From an uncultured Pelagibacteraceae bacterium (GTDB taxonomy: Bacteria > Pseudomonadota > Alphaproteobacteria > Pelagibacterales > Pelagibacteraceae): DNA of 64,000 nucleotides. Below, one piece after another: positions 49,334 through 57,235 of this stretch. The stretch spans positions 62,001-126,000 of the forward strand of contig CACMVB010000002.1 in NCBI GenBank assembly GCA_902617025.1, in the 5' to 3' direction. Every line of letters starts with the position of its first letter. The stretch's first letter is position 1. Below the pieces are notes generated by a model. It saw nothing but the letters and a program-made list of their open reading frames with translations, made no database searches and had not been told where the DNA came from. The position numbers and the translations under genes are program-made.

Positions 49334-50063
49334 TTTTTTTCATTATCTTTTTAATTTCCTCTAAATCTTGCTCAGTGTCTACACTTAATGGTGATGAATT
49401 TACATAACCAACGTGTATAGACATCCCGTTTTCCATCGCTCTTAATTGTTCTAATTTTCTTTCAATTTCAAGCTTTGATCTTTTAAGACCTACATAACTT
49501 GATAAAGCTTTATTAGTAAAGGCATAAATACCAATATGGTGGTAAGCTTGATGTTCATGTTTATTGTTATGTCTTATAAAATCTAGAGCTTCAACGTACA
49601 TGCCTGTTTTTAACTTTTCTTTTACTAAGACCTTAACGACGTTTTGATCCACTAATTCATCATTTGATCTAAATTTACTTGCTAAAGTTCCTATTTCACA
49701 AGTGCCTTTGTTCATATAATCAACTAAATTATTTATAGTCTCAGGTAGTATATTTGGCATGTCACCTTGTAAATTGACAATTATTTTTGGATTTGCATTT
49801 AAATTTTTTTTAAAAACTTCAAATACCCTATCGGTTCCCGTTTGATGATTTTCTGCTGTTAAAATTGCATTTCCTCCAATTTTTTTTACAGTATCAATTA
49901 TTTTTTTGTCAGGAGTTGCTACATAAACTTCCCCAGCGTTAGACTTCATAGCCGCCTCATAAACATGAAGAATCATCTCTTTGTTGTTTATAAGTTTAAG
50001 AGGTTTATTGGGTAATCGCATAGCATCCAATCTTGAAGGTATTATTATTGCAGTTTTATTCAT
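49326..50063 (-). CDS. kdsB: 3-deoxy-manno-octulosonate cytidylyltransferase
   Basis: 245-aa enzyme activating KDO to CMP-KDO for lipopolysaccharide. IIPSRLDAMRLPNKPL (near residues 7-22), NLQGDMPNILPETI (near 98-111), HHIGIYAFTNKAL (near 176-188) and LEQLRAMENG with VDTEQDLEEI are family motifs. First gene of a kdsB-pheA pair. A perfect hairpin sits just before its start codon, where a ribosome site would be expected. Works with waaA at 25 kb. Confidence 0.96.
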   Translation of the reverse strand: MNKTAIIIPSRLDAMRLPNKPLKLINNKEMILHVYEAAMKSNAGEVYVATPDKKIIDTVKKIGGNAILTAENHQTGTDRVFEVFKKNLNANPKIIVNLQGDMPNILPETINNLVDYMNKGTCEIGTLASKFRSNDELVDQNVVKVLVKEKLKTGMYVEALDFIRHNNKHEHQAYHHIGIYAFTNKALSSYVGLKRSKLEIERKLEQLRAMENGMSIHVGYVNSSPLSVDTEQDLEEIKKIMKKNE

Positions 50064-50068
50064 AATTA

Positions 50069-50085
50069 TGCGTCCTAGAGACGCA
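50069..50085 (-). promoter_or_regulatory. Hairpin in the kdsB leader
   Basis: TGCGTC and GACGCA form a perfect 6-bp stem with a 5-nt loop, ending 5 nt before the kdsB ATG and preceded by a run of T on the minus strand. No Shine-Dalgarno motif is visible. It could limit ribosome access or be part of an unusual initiation site; no function is proved. Confidence 0.4.
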
Positions 50086-50156
50086 AAAAAATTTGGTAAT
50101 TTTAAGTTTTTTTTTTAAAACTCGTGTTATATGTCTGATTAATACTTACCAAAATT

Positions 50157-50702
50157 ATGGATAGTTTTGAAATAAATAAAATAATAGCAGCAGTCCTTCT
50201 AACAGCCCTAATTGTTATTGGAATTGGAAAATTCACAGACATTTTATTCCACGTAGAAAAACCTGAGCAAACAGCCTATAAAGTTGAAGGATTAGAAGTT
50301 GCCTCAACTAGCAGTACGACTGAGACTTCAGAAAAAGTTCCAGAATTAGTAGATATAAAAGCTTTATTGGCTATGGGAGACTTAGCACATGGAGAAAAAG
50401 TTTTTAAAAAATGTAGCGCTTGTCACATGATTGCAGCTGGTGGAAAAAACATGATAGGTCCAAATTTATGGAATGTGATTGGAAGAACAGCCGGTTCAGT
50501 TAGTGATTATAAATATTCCAAAGCAATGGTTGCTTACGCGAAAGAATGGTCTTTTGAAGAAATGAATAGTTACTTAATTAAACCGCAAGCATATATTAAA
50601 GGAACTAAAATGGCTTTTGCCGGACTTAGAAAAGAAAAAGACAGAGCGTCCGTTATTTTATATATGAATTCAAAAGGTGATAATCCAAAACCTTTACCCT
50701 AA
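50157..50702 (+). CDS. cycM: Membrane-anchored cytochrome c (CycM-like)
   Basis: 181-aa protein with an uncleaved N-terminal helix (about residues 8-24) and a periplasmic class I cytochrome c domain. Heme is bound at CSACH (residues 86-90) and the distal ligand is Met152 in GTKMAFAG. The Ser/Thr/Glu-rich linker (about 45-65) gives reach. Alphaproteobacterial CycM/c552 passes electrons from the bc1 complex to the aa3 oxidase, whose genes are in this window, so that role is likely (inference). Convergent with argF, overlapping 4 nt. Confidence 0.92.
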   Translation: MDSFEINKIIAAVLLTALIVIGIGKFTDILFHVEKPEQTAYKVEGLEVASTSSTTETSEKVPELVDIKALLAMGDLAHGEKVFKKCSACHMIAAGGKNMIGPNLWNVIGRTAGSVSDYKYSKAMVAYAKEWSFEEMNSYLIKPQAYIKGTKMAFAGLRKEKDRASVILYMNSKGDNPKPLP

Positions 50703-51625
50703 TCGATACACCATTTAATAATACTTTTTTGAGCATGCACTCTATTTAGTGCTTGTCTCCAAACTACTGATTGCTTTCCATCTATTACTTCATTTGTAAC
50801 CTCTTCTCCTCTTCCTACTGGAAGGCAGTGCATAAAAATAGCATCTGAATTAGCTTTGCTCATTAATTTCTTATTAACTTGATAAGGTTTTAAAGTTTTC
50901 TTTTTAGAAACTTTATTTACTTTATCATTCATTGAAACCCATTTGTCAGTCATTACACAATCAGCGCCTGCAGCCGCTTCTAATGGTTTTGACGTAATTG
51001 TTAATTTTACTTTCTCCTTTTTCGCAAGCTTCAATATACTCTTATTTGGAGAATATTTTTTTGGACAACCAATATTAAGTTTGAAATTAAATTTCCCTGC
51101 AGCTTCAATTAAAGAATTTGACATATTATTATTACCATCTCCAATCCAAGAAACAGTTTTACCCTCAATAGAACCATTACTTTCTTCGTAAGTAAGAATA
51201 TCAGACATGATTTGACATGGATGGCTCGCATCTGAAAGGCCATTGATAATAGGGATATCTAAATGCTTTCCGAATTCCTCTAAATTTTTGTGAGATGAAG
51301 TTCTCAACATAACGATATCGACATATTCCGATAGAACTTTTGCTGTATCTTTTAAAGTTTCCTCTCCCTTGCCGTAATGTATGCCATCTGGATTTAAAAT
51401 AATTGATGATCCACCTAATTGTTTAACAGCAATATCAAATGACATTCTTGTTCTTGTTGAGGGTTTTTCAAAAATCATAGCCATCGACTTACCTTCAAAG
51501 GGCTTATCTTCATCAGGCGCAGATTTATTTAATCCAGATCTATTTTGTTTTCTCTTCTTTGCTTCTTCAATAATCGCTCTAAGCTCTACTGAAGAACAGT
51601 CAGAGATATTTATAAAGTTTTTCAT
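50699..51625 (-). CDS. argF: Ornithine carbamoyltransferase
   Basis: 308-aa enzyme of arginine synthesis joining carbamoyl phosphate and ornithine to citrulline. The carbamoyl-phosphate motif FEKPSTRTRMSFDIAV (near residues 53-68), the ASHPCQIMSDILT region (near 134-146) and FMHCLPVGRGEEV (near 265-277, with ornithine-binding HCLP) are clear. Starts at the base next to the argD stop, so argD-argF form one unit. Confidence 0.97.
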   Translation of the reverse strand: MKNFINISDCSSVELRAIIEEAKKRKQNRSGLNKSAPDEDKPFEGKSMAMIFEKPSTRTRMSFDIAVKQLGGSSIILNPDGIHYGKGEETLKDTAKVLSEYVDIVMLRTSSHKNLEEFGKHLDIPIINGLSDASHPCQIMSDILTYEESNGSIEGKTVSWIGDGNNNMSNSLIEAAGKFNFKLNIGCPKKYSPNKSILKLAKKEKVKLTITSKPLEAAAGADCVMTDKWVSMNDKVNKVSKKKTLKPYQVNKKLMSKANSDAIFMHCLPVGRGEEVTNEVIDGKQSVVWRQALNRVHAQKSIIKWCID

Positions 51626-52789
51626 CTAAAATTTTTTGCAAACTTTCTCTATTATTTTTAAACCTAAGTTTATTTCGCTCTTTGTTACATTCAAAGGAGG
51701 CAAAAGTCTGACAACGTTTTCAGCAGCTCTTACTGTCAATAAATTATTGTCTAAAAGTTTTTGAATAAATTTAGCTTGATTTACATGAAGACAAAGTCCA
51801 ACGAGCAGTCCTTTACCTCTAACTTCTTTAATAACTTTGGGATACTTATTTTTAATTTTATCGAGTTGATTTATAAAATATTTTCCATTTTTACTTACAT
51901 TGTTTAAAAAACCTTTTTTAAACATTATATCCATAACCGCATTTCCAGCGCTCATTGCTAGTGGGTTTCCACCAAATGTTGATCCATGAGTTCCCGGCTT
52001 CATCCCTGATGCTACTTTTTTATTTACTAAAACCGCACCTATCGGAAAGCCACCGCCAATACCTTTTGCTATTGGGACAATATCAGGTTTTATTTTTGCA
52101 TATTCAAAAGCAAAAAATTTACCGCTTCTTCCAATTCCACATTGAACTTCATCAAGGATTAATAAAATTTTTTTCTTATTACATAGTTTTCTTAAGCCTT
52201 TGAGACAAAAATCTGGAATAACTTTAATGCCCCCTTCTCCCATGATTGTCTCGACCATGATTGCTGCTGTTCTGCTGGTTATAGCTTTTTCTAAACCTTT
52301 GTGATCACCGAAGTTGAAATGATCAAAACCATCTACTTTAGGTTTAAAACCTTCAATTGCTTTTTTACTATTGCTTGCGAATATAGCTGCGATAGTTCTT
52401 CCATGGAAGCTATTATTAATACAAAGAACTCTATTTTTTCTTGGTTGACCTTTTGAATAAAAATATCTTCTAGCAAATTTTATAGCTGCTTCTGTTGCTT
52501 CTGCCCCAGAATTTTGAAAAGTTACATAATCTGCAAATGTTTTTTGGGCTAATCTTTTTGCCAATCTTTCTTGCTCAGGGATAGTGAAAACGTTTGAAAC
52601 GTGCCATAATTTTTTAGATTGTCTATTGATAGATCTTATTAAATAGTCGTTAGCATGACCAAGGCAATTTACAGCAATTCCTTGAACGAAATCTAAATAT
52701 TTCTTTCCATTCGTTGCATACAAAAAACTTCCTTTTCCTTTAGAAAAAGAGATATTCTTTCTGTTATAAGTATTTAAAATTTTACTCAT
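51626..52789 (-). CDS. argD: Acetylornithine aminotransferase
   Basis: 387-aa class III PLP aminotransferase of arginine synthesis. FQNSGAEATEAAIKFARRY (near residues 92-110), LLILDEVQCGIGRSGKFFAFE (near 211-231) and PIAKGIGGGFPIGAVLV (near 241-257, with the PLP lysine) are the family motifs. Related ornithine and succinylornithine enzymes look alike; the adjoining argF favours ArgD. Overlaps the ABC-2 permease stop by 4 nt. Confidence 0.95.
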   Translation of the reverse strand: MSKILNTYNRKNISFSKGKGSFLYATNGKKYLDFVQGIAVNCLGHANDYLIRSINRQSKKLWHVSNVFTIPEQERLAKRLAQKTFADYVTFQNSGAEATEAAIKFARRYFYSKGQPRKNRVLCINNSFHGRTIAAIFASNSKKAIEGFKPKVDGFDHFNFGDHKGLEKAITSRTAAIMVETIMGEGGIKVIPDFCLKGLRKLCNKKKILLILDEVQCGIGRSGKFFAFEYAKIKPDIVPIAKGIGGGFPIGAVLVNKKVASGMKPGTHGSTFGGNPLAMSAGNAVMDIMFKKGFLNNVSKNGKYFINQLDKIKNKYPKVIKEVRGKGLLVGLCLHVNQAKFIQKLLDNNLLTVRAAENVVRLLPPLNVTKSEINLGLKIIEKVCKKF

Positions 52790-53598
52790 GATTTTATTTT
52801 ATAGCCTTTTTTATACAATAAATAACAAACAAGCCAGCTAACAAAGCTTAAAGCAGTTAAATATACCAAACCAATAGAGATTGAACCGTCTGAAGTGCCA
52901 ATAAAACTATATCTAAAACCATCAATCATATAAAAAAAAGGATTAACTTTACTTACTGCTTGCAAAAAGTCAGGGAGTCTCTCTATTGAATAAAAAGTAC
53001 CTGATAAGAAAGATAATGGCACTATTACAAAATTAGTAACTGTCGCCATATGATCAAATTTTTCAGCCCATAATCCAGCAATTATTCCGATGTTTCCTAA
53101 AACAAAAGAAGAGAGCAAAGTAAATGCTATAAGTGTTAAATAGTTTTTGATTTCGATATCTATAATTAATTTAAATACAATAATTGAAACTATTCCGATT
53201 AATACACTTCTTGTTACAGCCGCAAGAGAAACAGAAATTGTAACTTCTCCAGCAGATAGAGGAGCGAATAATAAATCAACTATAGTTCCATCAATTTTTT
53301 TAATCATAAAAGATGAAGAAGAATGAGAAAAAGATTGTTGAATTACCTGCATTGAAATCAACCCTGGCGCTAAAAAAGTAATAAAAGGTACACCAAGAAC
53401 ATCTCCTCTATCAGAACCAATGGCTAAAGATAAAACAAGTAAAAAGAGTAAAGATGAAATTAGTGGAGAAAAAATAGTTTGTATCCACACAATTAAGAAT
53501 CTAAGAACTTCTTTTTTATATAAAGTCCATGTTCCGTACCAATTAATTAATCCAAATCTTCTTTTTCCAATTTTATATTTTTTCGAAATTTCAACCAT
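52786..53598 (-). CDS. ABC-2 type transporter permease
   Basis: 270-aa integral membrane protein of the ABC-2 permease family (NodJ/YadH-like). About six hydrophobic segments are seen, with the ABC-2 signature region SFLSGTFYSIERLPDFLQAVSKVNPFFYMIDGFRY (near residues 196-230, for example FLSGTFYSIERLP and NPFFYMIDGFRYS). The ATPase gene that should work with it is not next to it here. It lies in the same run as argD/argF but has no clear link to arginine. The exported substrate is unknown. Confidence 0.9.
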   Translation of the reverse strand: MVEISKKYKIGKRRFGLINWYGTWTLYKKEVLRFLIVWIQTIFSPLISSLLFLLVLSLAIGSDRGDVLGVPFITFLAPGLISMQVIQQSFSHSSSSFMIKKIDGTIVDLLFAPLSAGEVTISVSLAAVTRSVLIGIVSIIVFKLIIDIEIKNYLTLIAFTLLSSFVLGNIGIIAGLWAEKFDHMATVTNFVIVPLSFLSGTFYSIERLPDFLQAVSKVNPFFYMIDGFRYSFIGTSDGSISIGLVYLTALSFVSWLVCYLLYKKGYKIKS

Positions 53599-53734
53599 TG
53601 ATAGTCTTATAACCTGTTATTAAAAAAACTGTGCAAAACTAAATCTACTCACAGCTTTGATGCGTTTTAATGTTTTAAACCCCAATATTATGCCCTAAGT
53701 TTTTAATAATTACTAAATATTGTAATTATATACT

Positions 53735-54229
53735 ATGAGTTGGACAGAAGAAAAAGTCGCTAAATTAAAAGAACTCTGGTCAAAAGGGCATACTGCAAGT
53801 CAGATCGCTGAAGCATTAGGTGACACTACTAGAAACGCAGTAATTGGAAAAGCTCATAGGTTAAATTTAGAAGCTAGAGCCCCTTCCAAGCAATCTAATT
53901 CACCTCGAACCAATGATAATAAGCAGATTAGAAGAGGTCCAGCGCCAACATCAAGAAAAGCTAAATTTCAATCAATTTTATTAGATAAAAACTTCGAGCC
54001 AGAAAACCCTAAATCTCTTGAAGAACTTACAGATGAAACGTGCAAGTGGCCTATAGGTCATCCTAATGAGGAGAAATTCTATTTTTGCGGTAGAAAGCCT
54101 GAAGGAGATTTTCCTTATTGCAAACTTCATGTTTTGTATGCCTTTCAACCTAAAAATCAAAAAGACGACGATCTTGGTGATGAGATACCAGAATTTATCG
54201 AGAAAAAAGTTAAAGCCTCGTCTGGTTAA
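53735..54229 (+). CDS. gcrA: Cell-cycle regulator GcrA
   Basis: 164-aa transcription co-activator found in Alphaproteobacteria. N-terminal helix-turn-helix: MSWTEEKVAKLKELWSKG then TASQIAEALG and TRNAVIGKAHRLNL (residues 1-47). A low-complexity linker follows, then a C-terminal Cys/His module CKWPIGHPNEEKFYFCG with YCKLH (near residues 107-131). GcrA acts with RNA polymerase sigma-70 at promoters carrying methylated GANTC made by CcrM; the ccrM gene is not in the window. Own promoter region of 136 nt divergent from the permease. Confidence 0.95.
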   Translation: MSWTEEKVAKLKELWSKGHTASQIAEALGDTTRNAVIGKAHRLNLEARAPSKQSNSPRTNDNKQIRRGPAPTSRKAKFQSILLDKNFEPENPKSLEELTDETCKWPIGHPNEEKFYFCGRKPEGDFPYCKLHVLYAFQPKNQKDDDLGDEIPEFIEKKVKASSG

Positions 54230-54262
54230 CAAAACTTTAACATTACAATCATATAATTGGCT

Positions 54263-54490
54263 ATGAAGTTTATTAAAAAATACCTTAAATGGTTAAGTAC
54301 TTTTTTAGTTCTTACAGGTATTTTATTAACAAATTTGAATATGTATCCAGTAAATATAATGTTTCATGGAGCGGGAGTTGTTGGTTGGACAATTGCAGGT
54401 TTTATTTCTAAGGATAAAGCAATATTAACCAATTTTGGGTTACAGATTCCATTATTTATTATTGGTTTTTATCAAATTTTGGTTCCGTAA
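54263..54490 (+). CDS. Small membrane protein of unknown function (75 aa)
   Basis: I do not recognise a characterised family. The product has a short basic head (MKFIKKYLKW) and two or three hydrophobic segments (about residues 9-24, 33-48 and 55-72) with a motif FHGAGVVGWTIAGFISKDKA between them. The ATG at 54263 is preferred over a TTG 6 nt upstream. It lies 33 nt after gcrA and 26 nt before arsC on the same strand, with no hairpin, so cotranscription with either is possible. Clean reading frame and conserved-looking pattern support a real gene. Confidence 0.7.
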   Translation: MKFIKKYLKWLSTFLVLTGILLTNLNMYPVNIMFHGAGVVGWTIAGFISKDKAILTNFGLQIPLFIIGFYQILVP

Positions 54491-54516
54491 GTTCGGGACA
54501 CTTCAATACATTTTTT

Positions 54517-54960
54517 ATGAGGAAAATAAAAACAATATTATTTGTTTGTACTGGAAACTCTGCGAGAAGCATAATAGCGGAAAGTATTGTAAACAATAAT
54601 TTCCGAAATCAATTCATCGCATTTAGCGCTGGAAGTAATCCTTCAGGAAAAATCAATCCCTACATTAAAGAGTATCTTGAAGGAAAAAAATTTAATTTAG
54701 CCACGTATTATTCGAAAAATTTTGATGAATTTTTAAAAAATGATATTGATATTGATTACGTGATTACAGTTTGTAATAACGCCAATAAAGAAGTTTGTCC
54801 TGTATGGCCCAAAAAAAAGACCATTACGCACTGGGACATCGCGGACCCTGTTGAAAAAATTAAAAAAACTAAAAATAAAGATAAAATAAATTTAATAGCT
54901 GAAGAAACTTATAATATAATTAATGAAAAAATTAAACATTGGGTAAAAAATGAAAAGTAA
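54517..54960 (+). CDS. arsC: Arsenate reductase (thioredoxin-coupled ArsC type)
   Basis: 147-aa protein with the low-molecular-weight phosphatase fold. The P-loop CTGNSARS has the nucleophile Cys11 and Arg17; Cys86 and Cys94 (VCNNANKEVC) form the resolving pair seen in thioredoxin-coupled arsenate reductases, and the Asp-Pro of WDIADP (110-111) is the general acid. Plain tyrosine phosphatases lack the cysteine relay, so arsenate is the better call. Overlaps the aquaporin gene by 11 nt; together they resemble the aqpS-arsC route in Rhizobiales, in which arsenite leaves through the channel. Confidence 0.87.
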   Translation: MRKIKTILFVCTGNSARSIIAESIVNNNFRNQFIAFSAGSNPSGKINPYIKEYLEGKKFNLATYYSKNFDEFLKNDIDIDYVITVCNNANKEVCPVWPKKKTITHWDIADPVEKIKKTKNKDKINLIAEETYNIINEKIKHWVKNEK

Positions 54961-55597
54961 AAAGATATTTATTGGTGAATTTATAGGAAGTTGTTTTTTA
55001 GTTATGATTATTGTTGGTTCAGGTATTATGGCTCAAAATCTAACTGATGATATCGCTGTAATGTTAATAGCGAATACTTTAGCTACAGGTGCAGGATTAT
55101 TTGTTCTGATTACTTCAATCGGTGATATCTCCGGCGCACATTTCAATCCTGTCGTTACTTTAGCAATGTATTTCACCAACAAGATTAAAAAAAATTTAAT
55201 TATCACTTATATCTCTGCTCAAATCTTAGGTTGCATGTTAGGAGTAATGTTAGCAAATTTTATGTTTGATCTTCCTTTGTTGCAGCTTTCACAGAAGATT
55301 AGACCTGGAATAAATATTTTTACAGCTGAGATCATTGCAACTTTTGGATTAATTTTTGTAATATTTGGATCTTTAAAGAGTGGCAAACTTGCGGTCGCTT
55401 CATCAGTAGCTACTTTTATTTCAGCGGGGTATTGGTTTACCTCTTCAACTTCATTTGCAAATCCAGCGGTAGCAATAGCAAGAACTTTTACAGACACATT
55501 TACTGGAATTAATTACTTAAATACTCCTAGCTATATCATTGCTGAAATTGTTGGCGGAATACTAGCTGTCTATTTAATTAGAAAAATTATTTTATAG
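54950..55597 (+). CDS. aqpS: Aquaporin-family channel (AqpS-like)
   Basis: 215-aa major intrinsic protein with six membrane helices. The two pore motifs are NPV (residues 66-68, in GAHFNPVVTLAM) and NPA (171-173, in SFANPAVAIARTFTDTF). The first is a variant of NPA. Overlap of 11 nt with arsC suggests arsenite is a main cargo, as described for S. meliloti AqpS (inference); water or glycerol transport is the alternative. A 12-bp inverted repeat follows its stop. Confidence 0.88.
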   Translation: MKSKKIFIGEFIGSCFLVMIIVGSGIMAQNLTDDIAVMLIANTLATGAGLFVLITSIGDISGAHFNPVVTLAMYFTNKIKKNLIITYISAQILGCMLGVMLANFMFDLPLLQLSQKIRPGINIFTAEIIATFGLIFVIFGSLKSGKLAVASSVATFISAGYWFTSSTSFANPAVAIARTFTDTFTGINYLNTPSYIIAEIVGGILAVYLIRKIIL

Positions 55598-55605
55598 TTG
55601 GAGGG

Positions 55606-55636
55606 TAGCCCAAGGTAATATTGATACCTTGGGCTA
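55606..55636. terminator. Perfect 12-bp inverted repeat after aqpS
   Basis: TAGCCCAAGGTA (55606-55617) and TACCTTGGGCTA (55625-55636) pair fully around a 7-nt loop, 8 nt after the aqpS stop. It is the longest perfect stem found in the window. A T-run does not follow directly on the + strand, so it may be a factor-assisted terminator or a 3'-end protector rather than a classical one. The rest of this gap to ppx shows nothing clear. Confidence 0.6.
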
Positions 55637-55729
55637 ATTAATTAACAACACAGATGGGAGACTGATAATCTATTAATAATATACAAATGCTAAAAAAATA
55701 TTTAAATTAAGTTAAAGATTTATTAATTT

Positions 55730-57235
55730 TCAAGAATAAATGATATTAGAGTCGACATTCATCTCTCTTGCCAGGTTTTTAAGTCTTTTAGTTACTTGTT
55801 TTGAGACTATATCACTATGATTGTTAGGTATTTTCAAAAAAATAGTCTTATTTCTTTTATAAATTTTAAATTCATCTAACAATAACGAAGACATGCTTGT
55901 AAGTGATTCTGCTAATCTTAAAGCAGATCCCACTTGCTTTGAGGATAAAATTTCGTTGTTATTTAATAAGGATAAAAATTCATAATTCGGATTATATTTT
56001 AAACCACAATGTCTCCAAAAACTTGCTGATGCAACTTTTACTCTATCTCTATGTTCTAGTTTTAGTAATGGAGTATTTAACACTTCCATAAAAACTAATT
56101 CTGCTTTTTGAAAAGCTCCTAAGCCCCAATCCATTTTACTTAAGATACAAGCCAAGGTTAGTAATCTTCGATTAAAATATTCGTTGTCTTCAAATAATGG
56201 TGAAATAAAATTAAAATATTTCTCAAAACTCTTTCCATAGTCCCCTTTTTTAAAAGATATACCGTCAGTTTTTAATTTGAAAATTTCATCCTCGCTCATT
56301 CCTTGGTTTATAATTGTATTCATATGTCCCTCTCTCAGTCCACTGATTGAGCAAATAACTTTTGAGGGGCTTGCTGCTTCAATTATTTCGTTAAGTATTA
56401 TAGAGCTAAACGGTAAATAGGGAGTTCTAGATTTAGTTATATACTCCATTGATTTCAAAGATGATTTATTAAATTTTGAAATCCTATTTAAGTATTTAAC
56501 TGCTACATCTTTTGAGAGCTTATATTGATGCAAAATATGTAATGGGTGTTTTTCTTTAAAGAGATGATATTTAAATAATGATCTCCAAGTCCCTCCTACC
56601 AAATAAATATTTTTGAATTTCTTTTTAGAAAGCCATTTTTCATCTCTTAAAAGTTTTCTAACATATTTTCCCAAATTTCTTTTTTTTACAATAGGGTTAT
56701 TTTCAAGTCTTAGTACACCAAGAGGTAAAGAGGTTGTTTCAAAAATTTGATTTTTGGAAACTCTGGCAAGTTCTAAACTTCCACCTCCTAAATCTGCAAC
56801 TAGTCCATCTACTTCATCAAATCCTACCATTACACCGTTTGCTGATGTTCTTGCTTCTTCCTCGCCAGATAATACTAGTGGTTTTTTATTAAATATTTTT
56901 TCAATTTCTCTTAAAAATTCACTTGCATCAGTGGCCTCTCTAAAAGCCGCTGTTGCAATAATTTCTAAATCTTGAACGTCTGAAATATCTAAAATTTCTT
57001 TAAATCTATTTAAAACTTTTAAAGAACTTTTAATTCCATCAGGGTTTAGTTTTTTAGATTTATCTAAATTTTTTCCAAGTTTGCAAACTGCTTTTTCATT
57101 AAAGACTGGAATTGGAGAAATTTTAAAATTATCGTATATGAGCATTCTTACTGAATTTGATCCAAGATCTATTATGGCTTGCTTAGACTTTTTATTAGAC
57201 TGAAATTTAAAAAGATTTTTTAATTCTGGTTTCAT
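55730..57235 (-). CDS. ppx: Exopolyphosphatase (Ppx/GppA family)
   Basis: 501-aa enzyme that removes phosphate from polyphosphate ends, of the ASKHA fold. Phosphate-binding motifs IIDLGSNSVRMLIYD (near residues 21-35) and VADLGGGSLELARV (near 145-158), with the glutamate in GEEEARTSANGV (near 119-130), are plain. Pentaphosphate guanosine hydrolysis is the alternative within the family, but the tie to ppk (4-nt overlap) supports polyphosphate. C-terminal HD-like helical region present. Confidence 0.94.
   Translation of the reverse strand: MKPELKNLFKFQSNKKSKQAIIDLGSNSVRMLIYDNFKISPIPVFNEKAVCKLGKNLDKSKKLNPDGIKSSLKVLNRFKEILDISDVQDLEIIATAAFREATDASEFLREIEKIFNKKPLVLSGEEEARTSANGVMVGFDEVDGLVADLGGGSLELARVSKNQIFETTSLPLGVLRLENNPIVKKRNLGKYVRKLLRDEKWLSKKKFKNIYLVGGTWRSLFKYHLFKEKHPLHILHQYKLSKDVAVKYLNRISKFNKSSLKSMEYITKSRTPYLPFSSIILNEIIEAASPSKVICSISGLREGHMNTIINQGMSEDEIFKLKTDGISFKKGDYGKSFEKYFNFISPLFEDNEYFNRRLLTLACILSKMDWGLGAFQKAELVFMEVLNTPLLKLEHRDRVKVASASFWRHCGLKYNPNYEFLSLLNNNEILSSKQVGSALRLAESLTSMSSLLLDEFKIYKRNKTIFLKIPNNHSDIVSKQVTKRLKNLAREMNVDSNIIYS

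Noticed and set aside
50100-50120. T-run with flanking A/T inverted repeat before the cytochrome c gene
   Set aside because: Pure A/T pairing at this base composition is expected by chance.
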